Virus record (IMG/VR): IMGVR_UViG_3300030047_000135
Coordinates: 1 to 21,104 of that record
Length of the DNA: 21,104 nt
Reading direction: 5' to 3' (one strand)
From: a virus
The notes under the pieces are model-generated. The model was not told where the DNA came from. It ran no database searches and saw only the letters and a program-made list of their open reading frames with translations. Of this stretch, positions 6,872 through 14,807 are shown in pieces (the first letter of the stretch is position 1; each line of letters begins with the position of its first letter). The position numbers were made by a program, and so were the translations under genes.

Positions 6872-9370
6872 TTAAGAACCTTCCTCCATATTCTTCACAA
6901 ATATCTTGGCCATTCCAGGCAAAGCCTCGAATAGAGTGTTAAAGGTATCTGTGACTCCTGCTTCTCGGACTGCTGAAAGAGGCCCAAGAGAGTTAGCAAG
7001 TTGTGCGGCGAGCATCTTATTACCCATAACCGTAATTGCTTCAGTCAACTGCGGGCTAATTGCAGCAGCTCTCTTAACTTCTGCATCGACTCCCGCAGCC
7101 AACTCCATGATATTATTTTCAATTTCTTTTGTACGTAGAGCAGCTCTTTGTTCGGTAGTTTTTCTTTCAAATTCAAGTTTCTCTGTGTTACGTCCTAGCT
7201 CAGCCGCGAGAGACTTACTTGCTAATTCATCCTTCATAGAAGCAATAGAAGTTAAAGAATTAACTTTGGCAATTTCTAAATCTTCTTTAGCCTCTTCTTC
7301 CTCAATTAAGAGTTGAAGTTCCTTCAAACGGCTTTCTGACCGAGCATTCGCAGCTTGCTGTGCGATTTCCTCTTCATCAAGAATAGTGTCGAGTTTACGC
7401 TGACGTTCTGCAGCAACAATAACTGCCCTAACTGTATCATATTGAGCATCAATAAGCATTGATTCAATTTCATGATCTTCAATATCTACATTTAGAATTT
7501 CAACATCATAAACTCGCATTCCATTCTCCGCGAAAGCACGTCCAGGGCGAGTTCCATCTTCCTTGTTGGTAATCCCTAGAACAGTATCTCGAATAATATC
7601 TGCGGAATTCTCCATAAACTCTTCAATTCCATAATGCTTGACTGCATTACGAATCATAGAACGGAGATGCTCAGTCAAGAAACCAACATAGTCCTCGACT
7701 TCAAACCACTTGTCTGGCTCTCCCTCAAAGTTTACTCGGTAACTCACTGTAGTTTCAACTTCAACAAGATCTTTTGTTACAGCTTGGACTCTATCTGAAA
7801 CTTTATTGTTCTTAACTCGCAAATAAACAGTTTTAAGGGTACGTTCGCGGTTCTTTGGGGTCCCTGTTGACAGTTCTGTTGCTTCTAGACTCTCATCATA
7901 AGCTAGGAGAATACTAGTCGGTCCCGGAACAACCTTTCGAGTACCTTTCTTAGAAACAATTTGGACTGCATATCCAGTCCAAATATTTACCCCAACAGCT
8001 CCATCATACTTAGAATCAAGAGTTAAAGTACGGGGTGGAGTAAAAGTATGATGACGATTCATAGTGTCTCCAGCTAACTTATCGCTAACCGAAGTAGATA
8101 AGTAAGAACTTAATCCGCCACTATCCCAAGCTGAAGAGGAAGTTACTACATTGCCAAATGATCTTGAACGATAAGACTCTTCTGAAACAAAATCTGTTCC
8201 TTTGGTGTTTATAGATTCAAGATTTGCATTATATTTAATAGCTTCAGTGTTTCCTGGATAAAGAAGATCAACAGTCTTTCTATCGAGAACTCGACGGACA
8301 AAGACTTCTTTCCGAGGATCAGGGAGACACATCTGCGGCCCCATGACAAGTTTAACGTCACCAGTGTCCTTGTTTAGAACATAACGAGCTTCGCCCGCAG
8401 GAATAGCAACGGCAAAGTGGATACTCTGATCTCCGTAAGTCAAGATTGCATGCTCAGGACGTGGATAATAAATCTTTTGTTCTCTACCTGTGATAAATAG
8501 TTCATCACCAATTTTATTTCCCTCATATTCCGCAATAACCTTGATATAAAGGCCCATATCATTGTTTAGCTCAATAGCCTTAAACTTGCGATTATTGCCT
8601 TCTACAACAAAATGTTCTGTTGGATTGGGGAATACCACATCTGGTCCTTGTACATAGCGCTTATCACCAGACTCATCTAGCAGAATACAATACTCAAGAC
8701 GCTCAAGAGTAACGGCTTTCCGCACATAATCTCCAGTATGTCCATCAGGGACTACTTCAATACCAGTAGGAGGAATATAGAAAGAATATTCATCTCCACG
8801 AATAATCATAAGCTGTCCTAAGACAATCTTATTGACATCAGTTTCATCCATAACTTCCATAAGGGTCTCATCATCTTGAGCTTGAGGACGAACGACCGCA
8901 TTCTTCCAGTTCAACTTAGCTTCATCTTCATTATAAACACGAATAAGAAGATATTCATTAGAGCGCAATTGGTGCCCTGAAATAACTTCTGTGATTTGAC
9001 CAGGCCAAAGAGGGAATCTTGCTGGTCCTGGAATATTAACTTTTCGCCCATAATTTAGATCTGGGAGCTGGCTAGAAGTAGCGGAAGCAGGATGAGCCTT
9101 ACTCTCTTCTACTGTCGGGTTCGTTAAGACAATATAAGAACCTTCATCTGCTTTGGTAAAACTTTGCGTTGCTCGCGCTATATTTGCCTGATCAAATTCA
9201 CCAGACTGCTTGTTAAAAACAACAGGTCGATCATTTTGACTAATAGCCTGTCGATTCGGACCTACATAAGTAGAAATAGTTCCCTTATTCTCATCCAGCA
9301 CGAAGGCATACTGAGCATGGTTCAAAAGTAGATCTCCACTACCGCGTGGGTCTTCTCCCATTACACTCAC
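6872..9370 (-). CDS. Major vault protein (MVP) homologue, full length
   Basis: An 832-residue protein (animal MVP is ~870-890). GTG start at 9370 with AGGAG 6 nt upstream. Domain order matches MVP. Residues 16-55 resemble MVP repeat 1 (YAFVLDEN..., VGPN, QNDRPVVF). Residues 78-85 hold an SYIVLTNP strand, and 114-124 PGPARFPLWPGQ corresponds to MVP 'FPLYPGE'. Further beta-repeats span 187-365, each with a GP or P turn (YCILLDESGD, YVQGPD, GDELFITG, VMGPQ). A Ser-rich linker covers about 385-440. The last repeat lies at 455-490, an SPFH-like shoulder at 510-640 (DYVGFLTEHLRSMIRNAV; ENSADIIRDTVLGI; ENGMRVYDVEILNVD), the cap helix at 640-770, and a cap-ring-like end (LTEAITVMGN..., NSLGPL..., NTLFEALPG). 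MVP alone builds the hollow vault shell. Partners are unknown; it is flanked by a GIY-YIG nuclease and the ThyX-like gene. Confidence 0.9.
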   Translation of the reverse strand: MSVMGEDPRGSGDLLLNHAQYAFVLDENKGTISTYVGPNRQAISQNDRPVVFNKQSGEFDQANIARATQSFTKADEGSYIVLTNPTVEESKAHPASATSSQLPDLNYGRKVNIPGPARFPLWPGQITEVISGHQLRSNEYLLIRVYNEDEAKLNWKNAVVRPQAQDDETLMEVMDETDVNKIVLGQLMIIRGDEYSFYIPPTGIEVVPDGHTGDYVRKAVTLERLEYCILLDESGDKRYVQGPDVVFPNPTEHFVVEGNNRKFKAIELNNDMGLYIKVIAEYEGNKIGDELFITGREQKIYYPRPEHAILTYGDQSIHFAVAIPAGEARYVLNKDTGDVKLVMGPQMCLPDPRKEVFVRRVLDRKTVDLLYPGNTEAIKYNANLESINTKGTDFVSEESYRSRSFGNVVTSSSAWDSGGLSSYLSTSVSDKLAGDTMNRHHTFTPPRTLTLDSKYDGAVGVNIWTGYAVQIVSKKGTRKVVPGPTSILLAYDESLEATELSTGTPKNRERTLKTVYLRVKNNKVSDRVQAVTKDLVEVETTVSYRVNFEGEPDKWFEVEDYVGFLTEHLRSMIRNAVKHYGIEEFMENSADIIRDTVLGITNKEDGTRPGRAFAENGMRVYDVEILNVDIEDHEIESMLIDAQYDTVRAVIVAAERQRKLDTILDEEEIAQQAANARSESRLKELQLLIEEEEAKEDLEIAKVNSLTSIASMKDELASKSLAAELGRNTEKLEFERKTTEQRAALRTKEIENNIMELAAGVDAEVKRAAAISPQLTEAITVMGNKMLAAQLANSLGPLSAVREAGVTDTFNTLFEALPGMAKIFVKNMEEGS

Positions 9371-9391
9371 AATCCTCTCCTTTTATTTCCT

Positions 9392-10294
9392 TTAAAGATT
9401 TCCTTTTGTTGTATTTAATCCATATATATTTGATTTGTATAAATCAATATAATACTTTTCTTTTTCATTTAATTGGGAGGAAGGGACTTGTTCTAGCAAT
9501 TCAAAAGTAAAATTATGAATCCCATTCTCTCTCATTAACTTATATAGTTTATTGGAAGCTGTTGTATTACTAGCTCCAAGTGCGGTTTTAACATGATCTT
9601 TCCATCTTTGCGCGATATTAACACTCTGTCCTATATAAGCTAATTTAGTTGTTATATCTGTAATCTTATATATACCGCAAACAGTATTTATTTTTAGTAT
9701 GTTATTGCATAAAGCAGTAATTTCTTTTTGATAGTATGTAGACCAAATAAGTTTAGATAAAACTTCTGGATGATGCAGTCTTGGTTTAATACTCTCTAGC
9801 CAAGTTATATCTTCTAAGTCTATATTAGAAATTGAAATTTTAAAGAAATTTTCCTTTTCCTCAATTTCTCTTTCTCTTAATAGAGCTTGGATATTTGCAT
9901 CTCTAGTGGCTTTCATTTTATCTAAATTATCTTGTAAAATAGCTATCTTTGCATCATACTCTTCTTCAACATCAGTATAATGTGAATCTAGAATATCTGC
10001 ATATGCCGAGAGTCCTTCTCTGACTCTTTCTTTCTCCTGTTCTAAAACAGAATTCACGATTGCGGTTTCTTGCTTAATTACTTGTTGTAATTGAGAAAGA
10101 TGAGAATTAATATCTTTATCAACTTCTACTATTTTGCTTTCCCGCTCAGTAATTAGCTCAAGAGTTTCTTGTTGGTATGCTTCATTCTGTTTTTTTACTT
10201 CTTGATTCAAAATATCTACCTTTATAGCCTTAAATTTATAAGCTATAAAAGCAAGACAAACAAGAAGAGTTAATACAATAATTAAAGTTGCCAT
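9392..10294 (-). CDS. Membrane-anchored coiled-coil GIY-YIG nuclease
   Basis: A 300-residue protein. Residues 3-20 form a single N-terminal membrane segment (or uncleaved signal anchor). Residues 28-150 are a long charged coiled coil. Residues 160-200 are a conserved helical linker (WLESIKPRLHHPEVLSK). Residues 205-295 are a GIY-YIG nuclease domain with GIY (207-209), YIG (220-222), catalytic Arg230 in QRW and Glu near 277 in NEKEKYY. The domain cuts DNA with one metal ion. This layout is known in Firmicutes and phage proteins and need not be a homing enzyme. ATG at 10294 has no Shine-Dalgarno sequence and lies 11 nt after a long hairpin, so its translation may be weak or regulated. It ends 21 nt before the vault gene, suggesting co-transcription. 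Confidence 0.85.
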   Translation of the reverse strand: MATLIIVLTLLVCLAFIAYKFKAIKVDILNQEVKKQNEAYQQETLELITERESKIVEVDKDINSHLSQLQQVIKQETAIVNSVLEQEKERVREGLSAYADILDSHYTDVEEEYDAKIAILQDNLDKMKATRDANIQALLREREIEEKENFFKISISNIDLEDITWLESIKPRLHHPEVLSKLIWSTYYQKEITALCNNILKINTVCGIYKITDITTKLAYIGQSVNIAQRWKDHVKTALGASNTTASNKLYKLMRENGIHNFTFELLEQVPSSQLNEKEKYYIDLYKSNIYGLNTTKGNL

Positions 10295-10305
10295 TTGATT
10301 TTAGA

Positions 10306-10356
10306 TAACACGAATGTTGGGATTAGATATTTCTAATCCCAACATCTAGCGTGTTA
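10306..10356 (-). terminator. Long hairpin between winged-helix gene and nuclease gene
   Basis: Outer stem 10306-10312 with 10350-10356 (7 bp); inner stem 10314-10327 with 10332-10345 (14 bp, ATGTTGGGATTAGA arm); a 4-nt loop; one small internal bulge (1 nt against 4 nt). It starts 6 bp beyond the winged-helix stop. The minus-strand continuation (TCTAAAATC) is not U-rich, so it may be a leaky terminator, an RNA-processing site or a leader structure controlling the nuclease and vault genes. Confidence 0.65.
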
Positions 10357-10361
10357 TTTAA

Positions 10362-10661
10362 TTACTCTGCAGCTGCAGGCGCAACCTCAGCGTCAGGATC
10401 AAAAGCCATACCAGCATCGGTAAGCGTGATGAACTTAACTTCCTTATGAGTGGTCTTGCCAGCCTCGTCAGTAACCTCTACCTCAGCCTTTGTGCGGACT
10501 GCGAGTCCCTTGCGCTGAAGAGCAGAAGTAACGCTACCATCAACGCTCTTCTTCTCAATACCTAGAGCAGCCGCAATGTCAGCCGCAGTAACATCTGTCC
10601 CTGCCGCAGTCGTACCCTTAAGATACTCAAAGACCTTGCGAGAATTCTCCTTCATAGCCAT
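10362..10661 (-). CDS. Small winged-helix DNA-binding protein
   Basis: A 99-residue protein starting at ATG 10661, which has GGAG exactly 6 nt upstream. A longer frame to 10733 would begin before the predicted transcription start of the promoter at 10734-10762, so I reject it. Residues 5-60 form a winged-helix/HTH: 'SRKVFEYLKG', 'TAADIAAALGIEKKSVDGSVTSALQRKGLA'. A wing follows with acidic and threonine-rich strands, then an A/E-rich tail. Its codons are noticeably richer in GC than its neighbours. Tandem consensus promoters and a strong ribosome site suggest high expression. A role as an abundant regulator or DNA-coating protein fits, but the target is unknown. Confidence 0.78.
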   Translation of the reverse strand: MAMKENSRKVFEYLKGTTAAGTDVTAADIAAALGIEKKSVDGSVTSALQRKGLAVRTKAEVEVTDEAGKTTHKEVKFITLTDAGMAFDPDAEVAPAAAE

Positions 10662-10733
10662 GTTGTTCTCCTTTTTCTCGATGTTTGCTTCATTGTAATC
10701 TCCCTCTTGGAGAATTATCAATTTCTTAAGCAT

Positions 10734-10762
10734 ATTATACTACAAAATTTTTGATAAGTCAA
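10734..10762 (-). promoter_or_regulatory. Sigma-A promoter, proximal, for the winged-helix gene
   Basis: Minus strand TTGACT (10762-10757), 17-bp spacer, TATAAT (10739-10734). This is the only one of the six without a TG extension (TAG precedes the -10). Transcription would begin near 10727, leaving a ~65-nt leader before ATG 10661. Confidence 0.85.
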
Positions 10763-10805
10763 GAAATGGATTAATAATTTTTCATTTCCTTAACTCAACA
10801 AATCT

Positions 10806-10834
10806 ATTATATCATAAATTTTTAAGTAAGTCAA
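10806..10834 (-). promoter_or_regulatory. Sigma-A promoter, distal member of a tandem pair
   Basis: Minus strand TTGACT (10834-10829), 17-bp spacer, TGA plus TATAAT (10811-10806). It lies immediately after the ligase stop, 43 bp upstream of the proximal promoter. A weak hairpin (GAAATG arms at 10763-10768 and 10783-10788) sits in the interval and could attenuate this transcript. Confidence 0.85.
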
Positions 10835-10837
10835 GTA

Positions 10838-11980
10838 TTAGTTGAAAATTACATCAAATGTACAATCTTCTGGATTCTTATCTTCTCTAAACTTAAGAAA
10901 ATATCCATGCCTAATACTGTGCTTCTCATTGTCAATACTCATACATTTGATTTCAATAACTCTATTAAGATACTTTTCGGGATTCTTTGCAAAATCTTCC
11001 CGCATTTTATCTGTCAAACCAGAAGAGATTGTCCCAATCTTTTTCAATTCATTCCCATCATAGGCAGAAACCTCAATGGCGTTCTTCCATCCAAAGTAAT
11101 ATGCTTTTGTAACAGGAATGTAGAATCCATAATTACACGCCTCTAAAAACGACTCTCCCTTAGCTTCCTCTGTAGGAAGAGGTCTCTGGTATTCTAAATC
11201 ATTTACCCACCAATATTGCCAAGCTTCGAGTTCAGTTCCTTGGTACTCTTTTGTTGGATCACAGAATCCTGTTATCACAACGTCTAGAGTGTCCTCTTGC
11301 TTGATTTTAATGCTTGACCAAGCAGGTCGTTTATCACAAATATACAAACTATCTTTCTTCTTAAGCACCATCCCTTCTTCTCCTTCATCAAGGAGACGTT
11401 TCGCAGTCTCATAAATATCAGTATCAATATTTACTGCGACATGAATGAACTCGTTATTAGAAAAATAAGTTTCATGCAACTCGGTGAGAATCGCAATCCG
11501 CTCTTCAAAAGGCTTGTCCCGCAAATCTTCTCCGTTAAGAGTGACAATATCATTCAATAGATAATGGACATTCCCATCTGTTTTTTGGCGTAAAATAGCC
11601 TTAGCTGGCAAGCATCCCATAATTCCAGTTACTGCTTTAGAAGTTTTTCCTGGGATATAAATCTCTCCAATAAGAAGAGTATCAGGGGGGAGAGTTTGCG
11701 CAGCTTCTCCAATATGTGGAACCTGCATGCTCTTTTCAGTAAGGAATCCATTAACGCCTTTTCTTCGACTAAAGAGATAGGTGAATTGCGGAGTTCTATT
11801 CAGTGAATAAAAATATCCATCTTTCTTAACAGAAGCGAGATATTTTCCACTGTTACAGTACTCTTCGAGATTGTCTCTTTTGTTTTTCGGCAATGACCAA
11901 ATATCCATAGCCTTAATCATAGAGGCTTCGGGATATAGTGCATGTACTTTATCTTCATCAAATCCTATACAAAGTGACAT
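10838..11980 (-). CDS. ATP-dependent DNA ligase (polynucleotide ligase)
   Basis: A 380-residue protein with all nucleotidyltransferase-superfamily ligase motifs. Motif I is K52-K-D54-G55, with Lys52 forming the AMP adduct. Motif III is LLIGEIY (103-109, E106). Motif IIIa is LNDIV (142-146). Motif IV is EEGMVLK (201-207). Motif V is SSIKIK (222-227). The C-terminal ~150 residues fit an OB-fold. The reaction seals 5'-phosphate/3'-OH nicks using ATP, as needed for Okazaki fragments. ATG at 11980 follows GAGGA at 7 nt, and that ribosome site overlaps the end of the 55-aa gene. RNA as substrate is less likely but not excluded, especially as a pol-beta nucleotidyltransferase of an RNA-repair-associated family lies elsewhere in the window. 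Confidence 0.88.
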   Translation of the reverse strand: MSLCIGFDEDKVHALYPEASMIKAMDIWSLPKNKRDNLEEYCNSGKYLASVKKDGYFYSLNRTPQFTYLFSRRKGVNGFLTEKSMQVPHIGEAAQTLPPDTLLIGEIYIPGKTSKAVTGIMGCLPAKAILRQKTDGNVHYLLNDIVTLNGEDLRDKPFEERIAILTELHETYFSNNEFIHVAVNIDTDIYETAKRLLDEGEEGMVLKKKDSLYICDKRPAWSSIKIKQEDTLDVVITGFCDPTKEYQGTELEAWQYWWVNDLEYQRPLPTEEAKGESFLEACNYGFYIPVTKAYYFGWKNAIEVSAYDGNELKKIGTISSGLTDKMREDFAKNPEKYLNRVIEIKCMSIDNEKHSIRHGYFLKFREDKNPEDCTFDVIFN

Positions 11981-11983
11981 ATT

Positions 11984-12151
11984 TTAATCCTCATCTTCAT
12001 TAAAAAATCCTTCTTCTCGGGCAACATCCATAGCGAAATCAAACCCATTCCAATTATCAACCCCGCCTCTTTCTAGGTACTCTAGATACTTACTTCTCCA
12101 AATAAGAGTTTCATATTCTTCTATAGAAATGGTCATACCTATCTCTGACAT
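11984..12151 (-). CDS. Small acidic hypothetical protein, 55 aa
   Basis: ATG at 12151 with AAGGGG 6 nt upstream; 55 codons then TAA at 11984. It is the first gene after the consensus promoter at 12170-12198 and ends 3 nt before the ligase start, so it is almost certainly translated. The protein is acidic, with many Glu/Asp residues, two Trp and a C-terminal EDED-type tail (MSEIGMTISIEEYE at the start). I see no membrane segment or metal site. Function unknown; a DNA-mimic or a small ligase-associated factor would suit the charge, but nothing in the sequence proves it. Confidence 0.8.
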   Translation of the reverse strand: MSEIGMTISIEEYETLIWRSKYLEYLERGGVDNWNGFDFAMDVAREEGFFNEDED

Positions 12152-12169
12152 TGTTTTCCCCTTTTTTAT

Positions 12170-12198
12170 ATTATATCACATTTATTTTATTATGTCAA
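12170..12198 (-). promoter_or_regulatory. Consensus sigma-A promoter for the 55-aa protein and ligase
   Basis: Minus strand TTGACA (12198-12193), 17-bp spacer, TGA then TATAAT (12175-12170). The -35 abuts the stop codon of the topoisomerase A gene at 12199; no hairpin lies between, so upstream transcription probably continues through it. Confidence 0.92.
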
Positions 12199-14577
12199 TT
12201 AGATTTTTACTGTAGATAGAATCATACTTCCTTTAATCATAGGATTCCCACTAGCAGTTCGAGAGGCAGAGGGAATATCTTTTGTGGAAATTCCTATATT
12301 AGAATTACTGCCAATAATTAAGATGTTATCATCGTCGGAGACCATGGCCGCCCCGGCCAAGGTTTGGTCTTTATAAAGATACACCCCTTTGCCGTTTCGT
12401 CCTTGAATAGTAAACTCAGAGAGGGCCATCTTCTTGCCATTTCCATCTCTTGTAAATACTGCAAGTTCATCAGTAAGTTTGTGTACCGGCACTCCTGCAA
12501 CTACTTCATCTCCTTCGTTTAATTTCATTCCCTTAACGCCCATAGCAACTCTACCGACATTATTGATATCCGCAGTTGTAACTCGTATCGCCATTCCTGA
12601 TTTAGATATTAAGATTAACTCTTGTTTATCTAAGAAAGTAATTTCTACTACTTTATCTCCTTCTTTAAGTTTAAGGGCAATAACTCCAGTCGTAGTTCTC
12701 TTACTGTTATTATACTCTTCCAAAGAACTTTTCTTAATCATCCCTTGGGCAGTTATAAATACAACAGAAGTGGCTGTGCTTTTTCTATAGAGAGAGGTAA
12801 TTGCAATAATCTCTTCATCTAGATTTAATTTAACTAGAGATCCTATCGCCGTGCCTATGGCCGCATTCGTGCATGGTGGCACATCATCTACTACGATTCG
12901 GTACATCTTACCAAGAGAAGAGAACATTACTAAAGTATCAATGGTATTTGTCTTTATAATGTCAAGAACACTATCATCTTTATTCTTGATTCCTTTACCA
13001 TTTCTCTTTTGAATCTTGAAACTTTTTACTGGAATTCTTTTGATATGACCAGCCTTGGTAAGAACAACCACTACATCTTCCGGTTCTATAGCTTCAATAA
13101 TCTTTTCTTTTGAGACTAGTTCTATCTGGGCAAGATCTGTTCTTCTAGCGTCTCCATACTTTTTAGTAAAATTCGCGAGACGATTAGAAAGAATAGTATT
13201 CTGTCGAGTTTGATTTGCAAGAATATCTTGGCAATCAGAAATTTTAGAAAGAAGATCTTTCTTTTCTGTCTCAATCTCAATCTTTTCTAGCCCAGCAATT
13301 CGACCTAATTTCATATCTACAATTGCTTTTGTTTGAGCTTCATTAAGATTATATTTAGTTGCTAATCGAATGCGGGCATCACTTGAAGATTTAGAAGTTT
13401 TAATTAAAGCAATTACATTATCAATATCTTCAAGAGCAATTAATAAACCTTCAGTAATATTTAACTTGGCTTTTGCTTTTGCTAATTCAAAGGTCATTTC
13501 CCGCACAATAATATCAATTTGATGCGCGACATAGATCTCAATAACTTGTTTTAGATTTAAAGTAGTGGGTACTTTATCGACAAGAGCTACTTGATTAAAG
13601 CTAGTATTTTTTTGCAAATCAGTTTCTTGATAAAGTTTAGTGACTATGCTACTTACGTTACCTGAAGCCGCGAGTTCTACAACTATTCTTAAACCCTTTT
13701 TATTAGATTCATTGCGGACTTCATCAATACCAGTAATCTTACCATTTGCTACCAAGTCATTGATTTGTTTAAGCAATGTTTCAGTGTTAACTCCAAATGG
13801 GAGTTCCTTATAAACAATGAGAGTCTTTCGCGCACGAGTTTCAGTATCATATTTTGCTTGCATGATAACTCGGCCTCGGCCAGTCTTATAACAAGAAAGC
13901 ATATTATCTTTGTTGATAATAGTCGCTCCCATAGGAAAGTCTGGGGCGGGAAGATGTTTAGAAACAAGTTCATCAATAGTAATCTCATTATCGTCAAGAT
14001 ATGCTTGGATAGCATTTGTCACTTCATTGAGATTATGTGGTAACCAATTACAAGCTAATGAGACTCCAATGCCGGTATTAGGATTACAAAGGAGATTAGG
14101 GAAAAGAGATGCTAAAGTAACGGGCTCTTCTTCATCTTCTGAGTAGTTAGGCATAAAATCAACTACGCCCTTCTTTATACCATCAAGCAATCCAAATTCT
14201 GAAATCTTAGAGAGTTTAGCTTCTGTGTATCTAGCTGCTGCCGCAGAGTTGCCCCCCATATTTCCTTTGTTCCCATGAAAATCAATAAGAGGATATCGCA
14301 TTACCCATTCTTGGGCAAGTCGGACAAGAGCCTCATAAATAGATGAATCTCCATGTGGATGGAACCGTCCCATGGTATCTCCAACAATGGCCGCACATTT
14401 AGTATGCGGCTTATTAGATAGTTTACCTGTTGTATACATATCAAAGAGAATCCTTCGAGCGACAGGTTTTAAGCCAGATTTAGCATCTGGAATAGCTCTA
14501 TCTGTATTTACTGCAATAGCATAGGCCATAAAGTTAGAGGAAAGTTCTGTAGTTATATCACTGTAAATTTCTGACAT
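12199..14577 (-). CDS. Type IIA topoisomerase subunit A (GyrA/ParC-like)
   Basis: A 792-residue protein. The breakage-reunion domain carries the catalytic R116-Y117 (AAAARYTEAKL). The quinolone-pocket segment GDTMGRFHPHGDSSIYE has Ser78 and Glu82 at the positions of E. coli GyrA Ser83 and Asp87, the drug-sensitive pattern. Residues 350-490 are the coiled-coil tower and gate. From about 500 on there are beta-pinwheel blades, including QKRNGKG (523-529), a near GyrA-box that in gyrase wraps DNA, and a second copy-like FTIQGRNGKG near the end. This points to gyrase-like more than ParC-like activity. ATG at 14577 overlaps the 76-aa gene stop (TAATG) with AGGAGGAAGG just upstream. It works with the subunit encoded at 14807-16723. 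Confidence 0.93.
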   Translation of the reverse strand: MSEIYSDITTELSSNFMAYAIAVNTDRAIPDAKSGLKPVARRILFDMYTTGKLSNKPHTKCAAIVGDTMGRFHPHGDSSIYEALVRLAQEWVMRYPLIDFHGNKGNMGGNSAAAARYTEAKLSKISEFGLLDGIKKGVVDFMPNYSEDEEEPVTLASLFPNLLCNPNTGIGVSLACNWLPHNLNEVTNAIQAYLDDNEITIDELVSKHLPAPDFPMGATIINKDNMLSCYKTGRGRVIMQAKYDTETRARKTLIVYKELPFGVNTETLLKQINDLVANGKITGIDEVRNESNKKGLRIVVELAASGNVSSIVTKLYQETDLQKNTSFNQVALVDKVPTTLNLKQVIEIYVAHQIDIIVREMTFELAKAKAKLNITEGLLIALEDIDNVIALIKTSKSSSDARIRLATKYNLNEAQTKAIVDMKLGRIAGLEKIEIETEKKDLLSKISDCQDILANQTRQNTILSNRLANFTKKYGDARRTDLAQIELVSKEKIIEAIEPEDVVVVLTKAGHIKRIPVKSFKIQKRNGKGIKNKDDSVLDIIKTNTIDTLVMFSSLGKMYRIVVDDVPPCTNAAIGTAIGSLVKLNLDEEIIAITSLYRKSTATSVVFITAQGMIKKSSLEEYNNSKRTTTGVIALKLKEGDKVVEITFLDKQELILISKSGMAIRVTTADINNVGRVAMGVKGMKLNEGDEVVAGVPVHKLTDELAVFTRDGNGKKMALSEFTIQGRNGKGVYLYKDQTLAGAAMVSDDDNILIIGSNSNIGISTKDIPSASRTASGNPMIKGSMILSTVKI

Positions 14578-14807
14578 TAACCTTCCTCCTCTTCATTAAT
14601 CATTGTTATTTTTTTATTTAGCAGGCTTATCGCATTCGTCGCGGCCCAAGCGGCTGCATCTGCTATATCTCTTCCAGTATATATTTTATTAGGATTAAGT
14701 GATTCATATGAATAAAGATAGCTTGTCAAAAATATTTTTCTATCATAGTATGCTACATGAATAGTTTTATCTTCTTCATTTAGTATGGTCTGAACTACTA
14801 ATTGCAT
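14577..14807 (-). CDS. Hypothetical 76-aa protein between topoisomerase subunits
   Basis: Begins at ATG 14807, overlapping the subunit B stop (TAATG; GGAGG 10 nt upstream), and ends in TAATG overlap with subunit A. It is therefore translationally coupled on both sides. The sequence has a beta-type N-terminal half (QLVVQTILNEEDKTIHVAYYDRK) and a helical segment 'DIADAAAWAATNAISLLN', ending in an acidic EEEEG tail. I do not recognise the family. Its position suggests a topoisomerase accessory or modulator, but a simple passenger is equally possible. Confidence 0.75.
   Translation of the reverse strand: MQLVVQTILNEEDKTIHVAYYDRKIFLTSYLYSYESLNPNKIYTGRDIADAAAWAATNAISLLNKKITMINEEEEG

Noticed and set aside
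6872-9370. Reading the vault protein as a simple stomatin/prohibitin-type SPFH protein
   Set aside because: SPFH proteins are 250-500 aa with a membrane anchor; this one has ~500 residues of beta-repeats first, no membrane helix, and an MVP-like end.
10362-10733. Extended 123-aa start for the winged-helix protein
   Set aside because: The upstream start lies before the predicted transcription start of the proximal promoter, and ATG 10661 has an ideal ribosome site.
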